From the NCBI GenBank assembly GCA_963794415.1, contig CAWCDI010000001.1, positions 1,674,001-1,738,000 on the forward strand: 64,000 nucleotides of DNA, given 5' to 3'. The first letter of the stretch is position 1, and the number at the start of each line of letters is the position of its first letter. The DNA comes from CAVPTL01 sp963794415 (GTDB lineage: Bacteria; Actinomycetota; Thermoleophilia; Gaiellales; JAICJC01). A model generated the notes under the pieces. The model had not been told where the DNA came from, did not search any database, and worked only from the letters and a program-made list of their open reading frames with translations. A program made the position numbers and the translations under genes. This document shows, piece after piece, positions 8,894 to 16,734 of the stretch.

Positions 8894-9501
8894 TGGAGCT
8901 CTACTACCGCCCCGGCTCTGCCGCGTTTGCGCCGCGGGTGATGCTCGAGGAGGTCGGCGCGCCCTACCGGCTGATCCAGGTCGCCCGCGACCACGCCGCC
9001 CAGCCGGCGGGCTACGAGCAGCTGAACCCGCACCGGCGCGTGCCGACCCTCGTCGACGGCGATCTCGTGGTGTCGGAGTCGGCCGCGGTGCTGATGCACC
9101 TGGCCGACAGCTTCCCCGAGGCCGGCCTCGCCCCCGCCGTCGGGACGCCCGAACGGGCATCGTGGTATCGCTGGATGACCTACCTGACCAACACCGTGCA
9201 GGCGACCATGATGATCTGGTTCTACCCGGAGCGGTTCACGACCGACCCCGAAGGCATCGATGCCGTGCAGCAGCAGGCAGCGCGCGATCTGGCCGCCATG
9301 CTGGAGATCGTCGAGGCGGCGATCGAGGGCCGGGAGTATCTGCTCGACGCCTTCTCGACCGCCGACATCTACCTCTTCATGCTCACCGACTGGGGCACCG
9401 ACATGCAGCCGTCGTGGCCCGGCCGGCCCGGCCTCGGCCGCCACTACCGCCTGGTGGGCGCGCGCCCCGCCGTACAGCGCGCACTGGCCGACGAGGGCTA
9501 A
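8893..9501 (+). CDS. Glutathione S-transferase-like protein
   Basis: A 202-residue protein with a thioredoxin-fold N-terminal domain (MELYYRPGSAAFAPRVMLEE), the cis-proline region RRVPTLVDGD, and the ESAAVLMHLAD motif of GSTs, followed by an all-helical C-terminal domain. It overlaps the preceding gene by one base. Actinomycetes usually lack glutathione and use mycothiol, so the thiol cofactor is uncertain and it may act in aromatic or haloalkane metabolism. The catalytic Ser/Cys would be Ser9 (RPGSAAF). It converges on and overlaps the next minus-strand gene by four bases. Confidence 0.85.
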   Translation: MELYYRPGSAAFAPRVMLEEVGAPYRLIQVARDHAAQPAGYEQLNPHRRVPTLVDGDLVVSESAAVLMHLADSFPEAGLAPAVGTPERASWYRWMTYLTNTVQATMMIWFYPERFTTDPEGIDAVQQQAARDLAAMLEIVEAAIEGREYLLDAFSTADIYLFMLTDWGTDMQPSWPGRPGLGRHYRLVGARPAVQRALADEG

Positions 9502-10166
9502 TCCTCGACGCGGATGCCGGCCGACTGGGCCAGCGGGGCGGCCAGGTCGATCAGCTGGAGCGGGCTCACGATCGCGCCGCGCAGCGCGAAGGCATCGCTC
9601 ACCCCCAGCTCGGATCCGCGCATGTCCACGTCGGTCAGCTCGACGCCCGAGAGCTCGACGCGGTGAAGCCGGCAGTCCACGAACCGCACGCGGTCGAGCC
9701 GCGCCCCGCCGAAGTCGGTCTCGGTCAGCACGCAGCCCTCGAACGTCACGTTTCGCAGGTCGGCGATGCGGAAGTTGACGTAGTCCAGCTTGCATGCGCG
9801 AAACACCGTGTCGCGCAGCTCCGACTCGCGTAGCTGGAGGCCGGTGAGGCTCGAGCCCTCGAGCACCACCCTGTTCAGGCGCGCTGCGGTCCAGTCGGCG
9901 TTGGCGGCGTTCACGCCGCGCCCGACCACGTCGCGCAGGCTCACTCCGCGAAGCCGCGTGCTCGCGAGCTCGGCATGGTCGAGCAGCACGCCGCTGATCA
10001 CCACCGAGCCTGCGATGGCGCCCTCGAGGGGCGTCGATGCATCCACCACGACGTGCTCGATCGCGGCTCCCGGCTGCACCCAATCGCCGGCGAACCGATC
10101 CAGGTCGTCGATATCGACGTCCGGCGCGGTCGTCGCCCCGATCACCGTCTTTCTGCCGGCTGCCAC
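9498..10166 (-). CDS. Pentapeptide-repeat protein
   Basis: A 222-residue protein with runs of five-residue A(D/N)LXX-type repeats between about residues 60 and 190, for example LDHAELASTRLRGVSLRD and FRIADLRNVTFEGCVLTETD. These fold as a right-handed quadrilateral beta-helix. Some family members mimic DNA and protect gyrase (MfpA, Qnr) but most have no known role, and nothing here singles out gyrase binding. No signal peptide or membrane helix is visible, so it is probably cytosolic. The start is GTG 10166. It ends convergently with the GST-like gene, overlapping by four bases. Confidence 0.9.
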   Translation of the reverse strand: MAAGRKTVIGATTAPDVDIDDLDRFAGDWVQPGAAIEHVVVDASTPLEGAIAGSVVISGVLLDHAELASTRLRGVSLRDVVGRGVNAANADWTAARLNRVVLEGSSLTGLQLRESELRDTVFRACKLDYVNFRIADLRNVTFEGCVLTETDFGGARLDRVRFVDCRLHRVELSGVELTDVDMRGSELGVSDAFALRGAIVSPLQLIDLAAPLAQSAGIRVED

Positions 10167-10187
10167 GCCTCAGACCCTACCGGCTGC

Positions 10188-11642
10188 TCAGCGCTCGGCG
10201 AGCACGAGGCCGGACGGCCCGAGCTCGGCCTCCTCCTCGGCGAGCTCGGCCTCGATGCGCCTGGCGCTCGCCCCGCGGGCGGGCAGGAACCATGCGAGCG
10301 CCGCGGCCACGACGCACACCCCGGCAGCGATCCAGAGCACCAGCGTGTACCCGTTCTCGGTGGGCAGGTGCTGCCCCGACGGCGTGTGCCCTGCGAGGAT
10401 CGAGGCCGTCAGCGCGCTTCCCAGCGAGAAGCCGATGTAGCGCACGACCTGGTAGAAGCCCATGGCGCTCCCCGTCTCGCTCTCGGGCACCGCCCGCACG
10501 ATGAGGCCGGGGATCGCCGCCGACGTCGAGCCGATGCCCACTCCGAGGATCGCCATCATCACGAACGCCTGCCACAGGGAGGTGTGGAAGAGCGCGAAGT
10601 AGACGCCGGAGAGCGCCACCACGAGAGAGCCGGCCGGCAGGAGCGCGCGCTCGCCGAACCGCCCGGTGAACCACGGCAGCGCCCGGCTGGCCAGGAGGCT
10701 GGTGATGGAGAGCGGCACGAGGCACAGCCCGGCGACCACCACCGACGCCGAGAACCCGTATCCGCCGGCCGTTGGGGCCTGCACGTACTCGGTCACGCCC
10801 GACATGTACATGTACATCGCCACGCCCAGCACGATCGCGCAGCCGTCGCCGGTGAGCACGGCGGGATGGCGCAGCAGCCGTAGCTCCACGAGCGGCGCGG
10901 ACGCGCGCAGCTGCTGGAACACCCAGCCGACGAGGATCAGCGCCGCGGCGGCCAGGAGGCCGATCACCTCCGGCGAGCTCCAGCCCCACGAGTTGCCCTC
11001 GGCGATCGGCAGGAGCAGCGCCACGAGGCCGGCGGTGAGGAGTGCGGCGCCGGGCACGTCGAGCTCGGCCGATGCACGACCGGCGCTCGAGGGCACGACG
11101 GCGACCACGCAGAGCAGTGCAAGGCCGCTCACGAACGCCCCGAACCAGAACGCCGCCGAGAGGCCCAGCGCGTCGGCGATGAGGCCGCTCACCGGGTAGC
11201 CGATCCCCACTCCGGCGGCCACGCACACCGAGAGGAGCGCGATGGTCGAGTGGATCTTCTCGCGCGGCAGGTCGTCGCGGGCAGCCGCCATCGTGAGCGG
11301 CACCAGGCCGAGGCCCACGCCCTGAAGCGCCCGGCCGGCTACGAGCAGCGCGAGGCTGGGGGCAAGCGCTGCCAGCACGCCGCCGAGCGTGACCAGGCCG
11401 AGGCCGCCGATCATTGCCTCGCGGCGGTGCGGCCCGTCGCCCAGCCGGCCCATGATCGGTGCGCTGACCGCTCCCACCAGGAGCGTCGCGGTGAGCGACC
11501 ACTGAGCGGTCGAGAGCGGCACGTGCAGGTCGTTCGAGATGCTCGGCAGAAGCGGTGCGCCGAGCGAGCTGATGATCGCCACCACCATCGTGGTGAACGT
11601 GAGCACGGGGATGAGGGCTGACCGGCGGCGCGACTCGGTCAT
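10188..11642 (-). CDS. MFS multidrug-type exporter (about 14 TM)
   Basis: A 484-residue major facilitator protein of the DHA2 (EmrB/QacA) kind. The loop 2-3 motif APIMGRLGDGPHRREAMIGG and the motif-C segment VAAGVGIGYPVSGLIAD mark a proton-coupled drug exporter. The C-terminal 30 residues are charged and cytoplasmic. Its ATG overlaps the stop of the upstream MarR gene (ATGA), so the regulator and pump form one transcript. Regulation by the MarR protein is the likely control. Confidence 0.92.
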   Translation of the reverse strand: MTESRRRSALIPVLTFTTMVVAIISSLGAPLLPSISNDLHVPLSTAQWSLTATLLVGAVSAPIMGRLGDGPHRREAMIGGLGLVTLGGVLAALAPSLALLVAGRALQGVGLGLVPLTMAAARDDLPREKIHSTIALLSVCVAAGVGIGYPVSGLIADALGLSAAFWFGAFVSGLALLCVVAVVPSSAGRASAELDVPGAALLTAGLVALLLPIAEGNSWGWSSPEVIGLLAAAALILVGWVFQQLRASAPLVELRLLRHPAVLTGDGCAIVLGVAMYMYMSGVTEYVQAPTAGGYGFSASVVVAGLCLVPLSITSLLASRALPWFTGRFGERALLPAGSLVVALSGVYFALFHTSLWQAFVMMAILGVGIGSTSAAIPGLIVRAVPESETGSAMGFYQVVRYIGFSLGSALTASILAGHTPSGQHLPTENGYTLVLWIAAGVCVVAAALAWFLPARGASARRIEAELAEEEAELGPSGLVLAER

Positions 11643-12103
11643 GCGCCCGCCCTCCGCGCCTGGAGCGTCTCGATGAGGCGGCCGAGCGTCTCGGTCGCTG
11701 CGACGAGCTCTGCAAGCTGTGCGTCGCTCAGCTCCTCCACCGTCTCGCGCATCAGCCCACGGACCTGCGTGCGAAGCGCGTCGATCTTCTCGCGGCCCTG
11801 CGGCGAGATTGCCACCAGCACCACGCGGCCATCCTCCGCCGACCGGGCTCGCTCGACCAGCCCGCGCTCCTCCAGCCGATCCACCAGCCTTGTGACCGAC
11901 GGCTGGGCGAGCGCCTCGGTCTCGGCGAGCTCGGTGACGCGCCGCGGCCCGTCGAGGAGCGTGATCAGGAGGCCAGACTCCGTGCGCGAGAGCTCGCGGG
12001 AGCCGAAGCTCGCCAGAAGCCGCGTGAGGCGCGATGAGCGGTGGACGAACGCGTTTGCCACCAGATCGATGGCCTGCGCCCGGGAGATGTCGAGATCGTT
12101 CAT
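11639..12103 (-). CDS. MarR-family transcriptional regulator
   Basis: A 154-residue winged-helix regulator. Recognition helix and wing are at about 50-95: VTELAETEALAQPSVTRLVD followed by LEERGLVERARSAEDGR, with the wing arginine-aspartate pair typical of MarR. Family members usually repress themselves and an adjacent pump and let go when they bind a phenolic or drug ligand. It overlaps the MFS gene downstream by four bases. The AT-rich stretch just upstream (12102-12161) holds inverted repeats that could be its operator. Confidence 0.93.
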   Translation of the reverse strand: MNDLDISRAQAIDLVANAFVHRSSRLTRLLASFGSRELSRTESGLLITLLDGPRRVTELAETEALAQPSVTRLVDRLEERGLVERARSAEDGRVVLVAISPQGREKIDALRTQVRGLMRETVEELSDAQLAELVAATETLGRLIETLQARRAGA

Positions 12104-12161
12104 ATGTCCTAACTATATATCAAAGGCATAGATATTTCCACGTGTCCCTCGAAAGACATAT
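12102..12161. promoter_or_regulatory. Candidate MarR operator/promoter region
   Basis: This is an AT-rich island in otherwise GC-rich DNA, between the marR start and the small gene at 12222. It contains the inverted pair ATATGTC (12102-12108) and GACATAT (12155-12161), plus a nested pair ATATC (12117-12121) and GATAT (12131-12135). Either could be a MarR dimer site. No convincing -35/-10 pair was fixed. Confidence 0.45.
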
Positions 12162-12221
12162 CCTCCCCGCGTGCGCGCGGGCAGGGTACGATTCCCGGAC
12201 CACTCGCGGAAGGGAGAAGTC

Positions 12222-12395
12222 ATGGCAGAACTCGCGAAGCTCGGTCAGACCTCGAAGAAGCCAACCCCTCTGGTCAGCAAGCACTCGGAGGTGATCTTCG
12301 CCAAGGACGGCGCGGTGAAGCCCCGGCTCAGCCACGGGCTGTTCCGGTATCCGATCGGCGACCATCGTACGACGAGCGCCAAGGCGCGTTGGTGA
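12222..12395 (+). CDS. Small basic protein of unknown function (57 aa)
   Basis: A 57-residue open frame starting at ATG 12222 with a strong GAAGGGAGAA ribosome site. The product is Lys/Arg-rich (AELAKLGQTSKKPTPLVSKH, then DGAVKPRLSHGLF) with no Cys, no membrane helix and no family I recognise. It lies ten bases upstream of the SDR gene and so is probably co-transcribed with it. Good ribosome site and spacing favour a real gene; the short length keeps confidence moderate. Confidence 0.55.
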   Translation: MAELAKLGQTSKKPTPLVSKHSEVIFAKDGAVKPRLSHGLFRYPIGDHRTTSAKARW

Positions 12396-12405
12396 CAGAG
12401 ACACC

Positions 12406-13164
12406 GTGAGCGATCGGGGGCCGCGGCTCGAAGGAGTCGCTGCGATCGTCACGGGAGCCTCCCGCGGCATCGGCCGGGCAATCGCCGAACGGCTGCGAGA
12501 CGACGGGGCGGCGGTGGTCGGGACGTGTAGCGGAACGACAGCCGATCCGCCCCAGGGTGTGGAGCTGATGCGCGCCGACGTGCGTGATGCCGCCCGCGCC
12601 GAGGAGATCTTCGCCGCCGTGAAGGCGCGGCACGGAGCGGTCGGCGTGCTCGTGAACAACGCCGGCGTCCAGCTCGAGAAGAGCGTCGGCGACACATCGC
12701 TCGACGAGTGGCGCGAGGTGATGGACGTGAACCTCGCCGGCCCGTTCGTGTACGCGAAGGCCGCTCTGCCGCACATGCTGGAGCGCGGCGGCGGCGTGAT
12801 CGTCAACATCGGCTCGATCGACTCGATGGTGGCCGAGGGCGGCCTCGCTGCCTACTGCGCGTCGAAGGCCGGCGTGCTCGGCCTCACGCGGTCGATCGCC
12901 GTCGATTACGGCAGCCGCAACGTCCGCTGCGTCTGCGTCTGCCCCACCTACGTGCAGACCGAGATGGCCGACGCCTACTACGCCGCCCAGCCCGACCCGG
13001 CCGCCGCGCTCGCCGCGACCGTGGCACGACACCCCCAGGGGCGCATCGCGCAGCCCGCGGACATCGCCGACGTGGTCGCGTGGGCCGCCAGCGACGAGGC
13101 CCGCTACGTCAACGGACAGTCGATCGTTGTGGACGGCGGCGCGCTCGCCGCGTTCGGGATCTGA
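12406..13164 (+). CDS. Short-chain dehydrogenase/reductase
   Basis: A 252-residue classical SDR. The Rossmann cofactor motif is TGASRGIGRAIA (from about residue 16), the structural motif is VNNAG, and the catalytic residues are Ser in NIGSIDSM and Y-x-x-x-K in YCASKAG. The C-terminal YVNGQSIVVDGG is the usual SDR tail, as in 3-oxoacyl-ACP reductase and glucose dehydrogenase relatives. No Asp follows the second beta strand clearly enough to choose NAD over NADP. It starts with GTG 12406 just after the 57-residue gene. Confidence 0.93.
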   Translation: MSDRGPRLEGVAAIVTGASRGIGRAIAERLRDDGAAVVGTCSGTTADPPQGVELMRADVRDAARAEEIFAAVKARHGAVGVLVNNAGVQLEKSVGDTSLDEWREVMDVNLAGPFVYAKAALPHMLERGGGVIVNIGSIDSMVAEGGLAAYCASKAGVLGLTRSIAVDYGSRNVRCVCVCPTYVQTEMADAYYAAQPDPAAALAATVARHPQGRIAQPADIADVVAWAASDEARYVNGQSIVVDGGALAAFGI

Positions 13165-13170
13165 GTTCCG

Positions 13171-13701
13171 CTACGGGGAGGTCGCGCCGGCGTGCGCATC
13201 CGCGGATGCACCGCGCTCGCGTGCCCGCCGGGCCGAGAGCGATACCGACGGCACCACGAACACCGGCCTGTTGGCGAGCTGCACCACGTCGCCTGCAACG
13301 TCGCCCAGCAGGATCGAGCCGAGGTTCGACCGGCCCCGCGAGCCCAGCACGATGGCGAGCGCATCCAGCTCGTCGGCGTGGCCCAGGATCGCCGAGTCGA
13401 TGGGCACGGTGACCTTCATGGCGACAGCCTCGACCGCGGCCCCCGCGGCCTCGGCGATTGCCGCCCCCTCGTTGGCAACGCCCTGCGCGAGCGCCTCCTC
13501 GCGCTCGTTCACGCTCGCCTTGTCCTGGATCACCTCGAGCAGGCTCAGCGAGAACGGCTTGGGCGACTCCCCGAACGGCTGCCAGTACGACGCGACCACC
13601 AACGGAGCGCTGAACATCTGCAGTGCCGCGTCGAGGGCCGTGCGCGAGCCCTCGGAGCCGTCGTAACAGACCAGGACCGGTGACACCGCTTCGGCGCTCA
13701 C
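13171..13701 (-). CDS. Universal stress protein (UspA domain)
   Basis: A 176-residue single UspA domain. The N-terminal strand SPVLVCYDGSEGSRTALDAA carries the D-G-S nucleotide-contact motif. The C-terminal LGSRGRSNLGSILLGDVA has the G-2X-G-9X-G spacing of ATP-binding members, though the residue after the last Gly is Asp rather than Ser/Thr. GTG 13701 overlaps the stop of the small membrane-protein gene by four bases. It is the last gene of the PiT operon, which suggests a link to phosphate transport or stress. Confidence 0.92.
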   Translation of the reverse strand: MSAEAVSPVLVCYDGSEGSRTALDAALQMFSAPLVVASYWQPFGESPKPFSLSLLEVIQDKASVNEREEALAQGVANEGAAIAEAAGAAVEAVAMKVTVPIDSAILGHADELDALAIVLGSRGRSNLGSILLGDVAGDVVQLANRPVFVVPSVSLSARRARERGASADAHAGATSP

Positions 13702-13928
13702 TTCGACACCAGCGCGTAGAGGCCGATGGCGAGCAGGATGAGCAGCCCGCCGACCCCGATTGCCAGCATGGTGTTGCCCGAGCCGACCTCGCCGTGATCC
13801 CGCCGGTCGAGGCCCACGATCGCGAGCGAGACGGCTGACGGGGCGAGGAACGCCACTGCGATCACGGCCACGAAGATCTGGGCCAGGTCGTCGAGCGGGA
13901 GATAGTCGTGCAGCGAGAGGAGCATCAT
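13698..13928 (-). CDS. Small two-helix membrane protein
   Basis: A 76-residue protein with hydrophobic helices at about 18-38 (FVAVIAVAFLAPSAVSLAIV) and 52-72 (MLAIGVGGLLILLAIGLYAL), separated by a charged loop. I recognise no family. It is sandwiched with four-base overlaps between the PiT permease and the universal stress protein, so it is almost certainly translated with them and may be a permease accessory subunit (inference). Confidence 0.75.
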   Translation of the reverse strand: MMLLSLHDYLPLDDLAQIFVAVIAVAFLAPSAVSLAIVGLDRRDHGEVGSGNTMLAIGVGGLLILLAIGLYALVSK

Positions 13929-15076
13929 GCGGACACCGGAATCGGTCGCACCGGGGCAGGGCCGTCATCGGGCGGGGCGTCGTCGAGGACGCTATCTGCG
14001 GTGACTGCGGTGCGGCGGCTGAGGATGAAGAGATAGCCGAGCACGATGGCGGCGATGATGCCCACCACGACCACGCCGACCGTGTCGCTCGGGAAGATCG
14101 AGGTGCCCTCCTCGGCGATGGCGCCCATGGCTGCGGCGGCCGGCATCGTGAGGCACCAGGCGACCACCATGCGGCCGACGACGTTCCAGTGCACCTTGCC
14201 GCCTGCCTTGCCGAGCCCCGTGCCCATGACGCCGCCGGCGACCACCTGCGTGGTGGAGAGCGAGAAGCCGAAGTACGTGGACGCGAGGATCGTGGTGGAG
14301 CTCGAGGTCTCGGCCGAGAACCCCTGCGGCGGGGCGATGTCGGTCACCTTGGTGCCGAGCGTCTTGATGACGCGCCAGCCGCCCGAGAACGTGCCGAGCG
14401 CGACCGCGGTTGCGCAGACCACCTTGACCCACACCGGCACGCCGGAGCCCGCGTCGGCGTAGCCGCCGGCGATCAGCGTCAGCACGATGACGCCCATCGT
14501 CTTCTGCGCGTCGTTGGTGCCGTGGGCGAGCGCGACGAGGGAGCTCGAGAGGATCTGGCTCATCCGGAAGCCCTTCGCCGTGGGATCCTGGTTCACGCTC
14601 CGCGTGAGGCGGTACGACATCCTGGTCGCGATGTAGGCGCCCAGTCCGCAGACGAACGGGGCGAGGATCGCGGGGATCAGCACCTTGGAGGCGACTCCGC
14701 TCCAGATGACGCCGACGGAGCCCTCTGCGGCGAGCACCGAGCCGATGACGCCGCCGATCAGCGCGTGTGAGGACGACGACGGGATACCGAAGTACCAGGT
14801 GATCACGTTCCAGAGGATCGCGCCGACGAGCCCGGCGAAGATGATCGGGACGGTGATGGTGGTCTGATCGACGATTCCGCTCGCGATGGTCGCGGCGACC
14901 GCAACCGAGAGGAACGCGCCGACAAGGTTCAGGATGGCCGCAAGACCGACCGCGACGCGCGGCGGGAGCGCCCGCGTGGCGATGGTCGTCGCCATCGCAT
15001 TGGCGGTGTCGTGGAACCCGTTGGTGAAGTCGAAGATCACCGCCGTGGCCACTGTGATGATGACGAGAGCAAGCAC
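13925..15076 (-). CDS. PiT-family inorganic phosphate permease
   Basis: A 383-residue PHO4/PiT transporter that brings in phosphate with H+ or Na+. It has the two signature half-repeats: FDFTNGFHDTANAMATTIAT near the N-terminus and ALAHGTNDAQKTMGVIVLTL in the second half, with GIPSSSSHALIGG and FGFSLSTTQVVAGG as the inner motifs. It has about 10-11 membrane helices and starts with GTG 15076. Two small genes follow with ATGA/GTGA overlaps. No pho-box was identified upstream. Confidence 0.95.
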   Translation of the reverse strand: MLALVIITVATAVIFDFTNGFHDTANAMATTIATRALPPRVAVGLAAILNLVGAFLSVAVAATIASGIVDQTTITVPIIFAGLVGAILWNVITWYFGIPSSSSHALIGGVIGSVLAAEGSVGVIWSGVASKVLIPAILAPFVCGLGAYIATRMSYRLTRSVNQDPTAKGFRMSQILSSSLVALAHGTNDAQKTMGVIVLTLIAGGYADAGSGVPVWVKVVCATAVALGTFSGGWRVIKTLGTKVTDIAPPQGFSAETSSSTTILASTYFGFSLSTTQVVAGGVMGTGLGKAGGKVHWNVVGRMVVAWCLTMPAAAAMGAIAEEGTSIFPSDTVGVVVVGIIAAIVLGYLFILSRRTAVTADSVLDDAPPDDGPAPVRPIPVSA

Positions 15077-15181
15077 TGACCGGAGGTGTACCAGCGGCAG
15101 GATCGATGGCGCAACGACTACACCAATCGGTCACAAAAGCTTCTCCGAACGTCAAGATTTTCGACGAACGAGCGTGCGTTC

Positions 15182-16600
15182 TCAGGCCACTTCGGCGCTC
15201 GCCGACACCGACGAGATGGTGCGCAGCTTGTTGGTCGCGTCCAGGGCGGCGACCTTGTAGCTCTCGGCGAGCGTCGGGTAGTTGAAGACCGTCTCGACCA
15301 GGTGATCGACGGTGCCGCCGAAGGCCATTAGCGTCTGGCCGATGTGCACCAACTCGGTGGCGTTGGTGCCGAACACGTGCACGCCCAGCACCCGCCGGTC
15401 GTCCGCCGACACCAGCAGCTTCAGGATCCCGTGCGCGTCGCCCATGATCGCGCCGCGGGCGAGCTCGCGATAGCGCGATATGCCCACCTCATACGGGATC
15501 TGCTCGTCCGAGAGCTCCTCCTCGGTCTTCCCGACGAAGCTGATCTCCGGGATCGTGTAGATCCCGATCGGCAGGAGCTGGGAGATCTGGCCCGGCTCCA
15601 GCCCGCACGCGTGCGCCGAGGCCAGCCGGCCCTGCTCCATCGACGTCGCAGCGAGGCTCGGGAAGCCGATCACGTCGCCAACCGCGTAGACGTTGGGCGC
15701 AGCAGTCCGGTAGAACTCGTCCACCGAGATGCGCCCGCGATCGTCGGCGTGGATCCCGGCGGCCCCAAGATCGAGCTTGTCCACCGCTCCCTGCCGCCCC
15801 GCCGAGTACATGACCGCGTCCGCCGCGATGCGCTTGCCGCTCTGGAGGTGGGTGATGGTGCCGTTGTCGTGGGTATCGACGCCCACGACGGCATCGCCGA
15901 AGCGGAATGTCACCCCCAGGTCGCGCAGGTGGTACTGAAGCGCCTCGGTCACCTGCCGGTCGCAGAAGTCCAGCAGCCGCTCGCGCTGCTCGACCACGGT
16001 CACCCGGGTGCCGAGGGCGGCGAACATGGACGCGTACTCGATGCCGATCACCCCTGCACCGACCACCACGAGCGCATCGGGGATCGACTGCATGTCGAGG
16101 ATGCCGTCGGAGTCCAGCACGGAGCGCTCGTCGAAGCGCACCGACGCCGGGCGGGCCGGCCGGGTGCCGGTTGCGATCACGACGTTGTCGGAGCTCACGA
16201 TGCGCTCGCCGGTTGGCTGTGCGATCACCATCGTGTGGGCATCCACGAACCGCGCCATGCCCGTGAGCACCTGCACGTGGTTTCGGGCAAGCTGGTTTCG
16301 CACGACATCGACCTCGCGGCCGATCACAGTCTGGGTGCGCCACAGCAGATCGCCGATCTTCAGGTCGTCCTTCACGCGGTAGCTCTCGCCGTACATCGAG
16401 CGCTGGGCCATGCCGGTGAGGTAGACCACGGCCTCGCGCAGGGTCTTCGACGGAATGGTGCCCGTGTTGGTGCAGACGCCGCCCACGACGCTGACGGCCT
16501 CCACCACGGCGACACGGCGCCCGAGCTTGGCGGCCTGGATCGCAGCCTTCTGGCCCGCCGGCCCCGACCCGATCACCAGCATGTCGAAGTCGTAGTCCAT
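15182..16600 (-). CDS. sthA: Soluble pyridine nucleotide transhydrogenase-like flavoprotein
   Basis: A 472-residue flavoprotein disulfide-reductase family member. It has the FAD motif VIGSGPAGQKAAIQ, the active-site region GGVCTNTGTIPSKTLRE, the NAD(P) motif VVVGAGVIGIEYASMFAALG, and the second FAD motif NVYAVGDVIGFP. The active site has one Cys followed by Thr-Asn-Thr-Gly-Thr instead of the C-x4-C redox pair. This is the hallmark of SthA, which interconverts NADPH and NADH, rather than lipoamide dehydrogenase. I prefer ATG 16600; an upstream ATG at 16648 is possible. Confidence 0.88.
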   Translation of the reverse strand: MDYDFDMLVIGSGPAGQKAAIQAAKLGRRVAVVEAVSVVGGVCTNTGTIPSKTLREAVVYLTGMAQRSMYGESYRVKDDLKIGDLLWRTQTVIGREVDVVRNQLARNHVQVLTGMARFVDAHTMVIAQPTGERIVSSDNVVIATGTRPARPASVRFDERSVLDSDGILDMQSIPDALVVVGAGVIGIEYASMFAALGTRVTVVEQRERLLDFCDRQVTEALQYHLRDLGVTFRFGDAVVGVDTHDNGTITHLQSGKRIAADAVMYSAGRQGAVDKLDLGAAGIHADDRGRISVDEFYRTAAPNVYAVGDVIGFPSLAATSMEQGRLASAHACGLEPGQISQLLPIGIYTIPEISFVGKTEEELSDEQIPYEVGISRYRELARGAIMGDAHGILKLLVSADDRRVLGVHVFGTNATELVHIGQTLMAFGGTVDHLVETVFNYPTLAESYKVAALDATNKLRTISSVSASAEVA

Positions 16601-16734
16601 GGTTGACCCTACTCTCCCGTCGAGTTCACCGTCAATTTCGTCCATCATGGCGGCACCGTACAGCGGCTGTCACGCCCGGTCGAGGCGTTTCACCACTCCG
16701 CAACATCGCGATAACCCACGGGCAGCCACATCCT

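Noticed and set aside
15077..15181. A phosphate-regulated (pho-box) promoter upstream of the PiT permease.
   Set aside because: A TTGACG hexamer exists in the gap but no -10 at suitable spacing and no repeated pho-box half-sites could be found.
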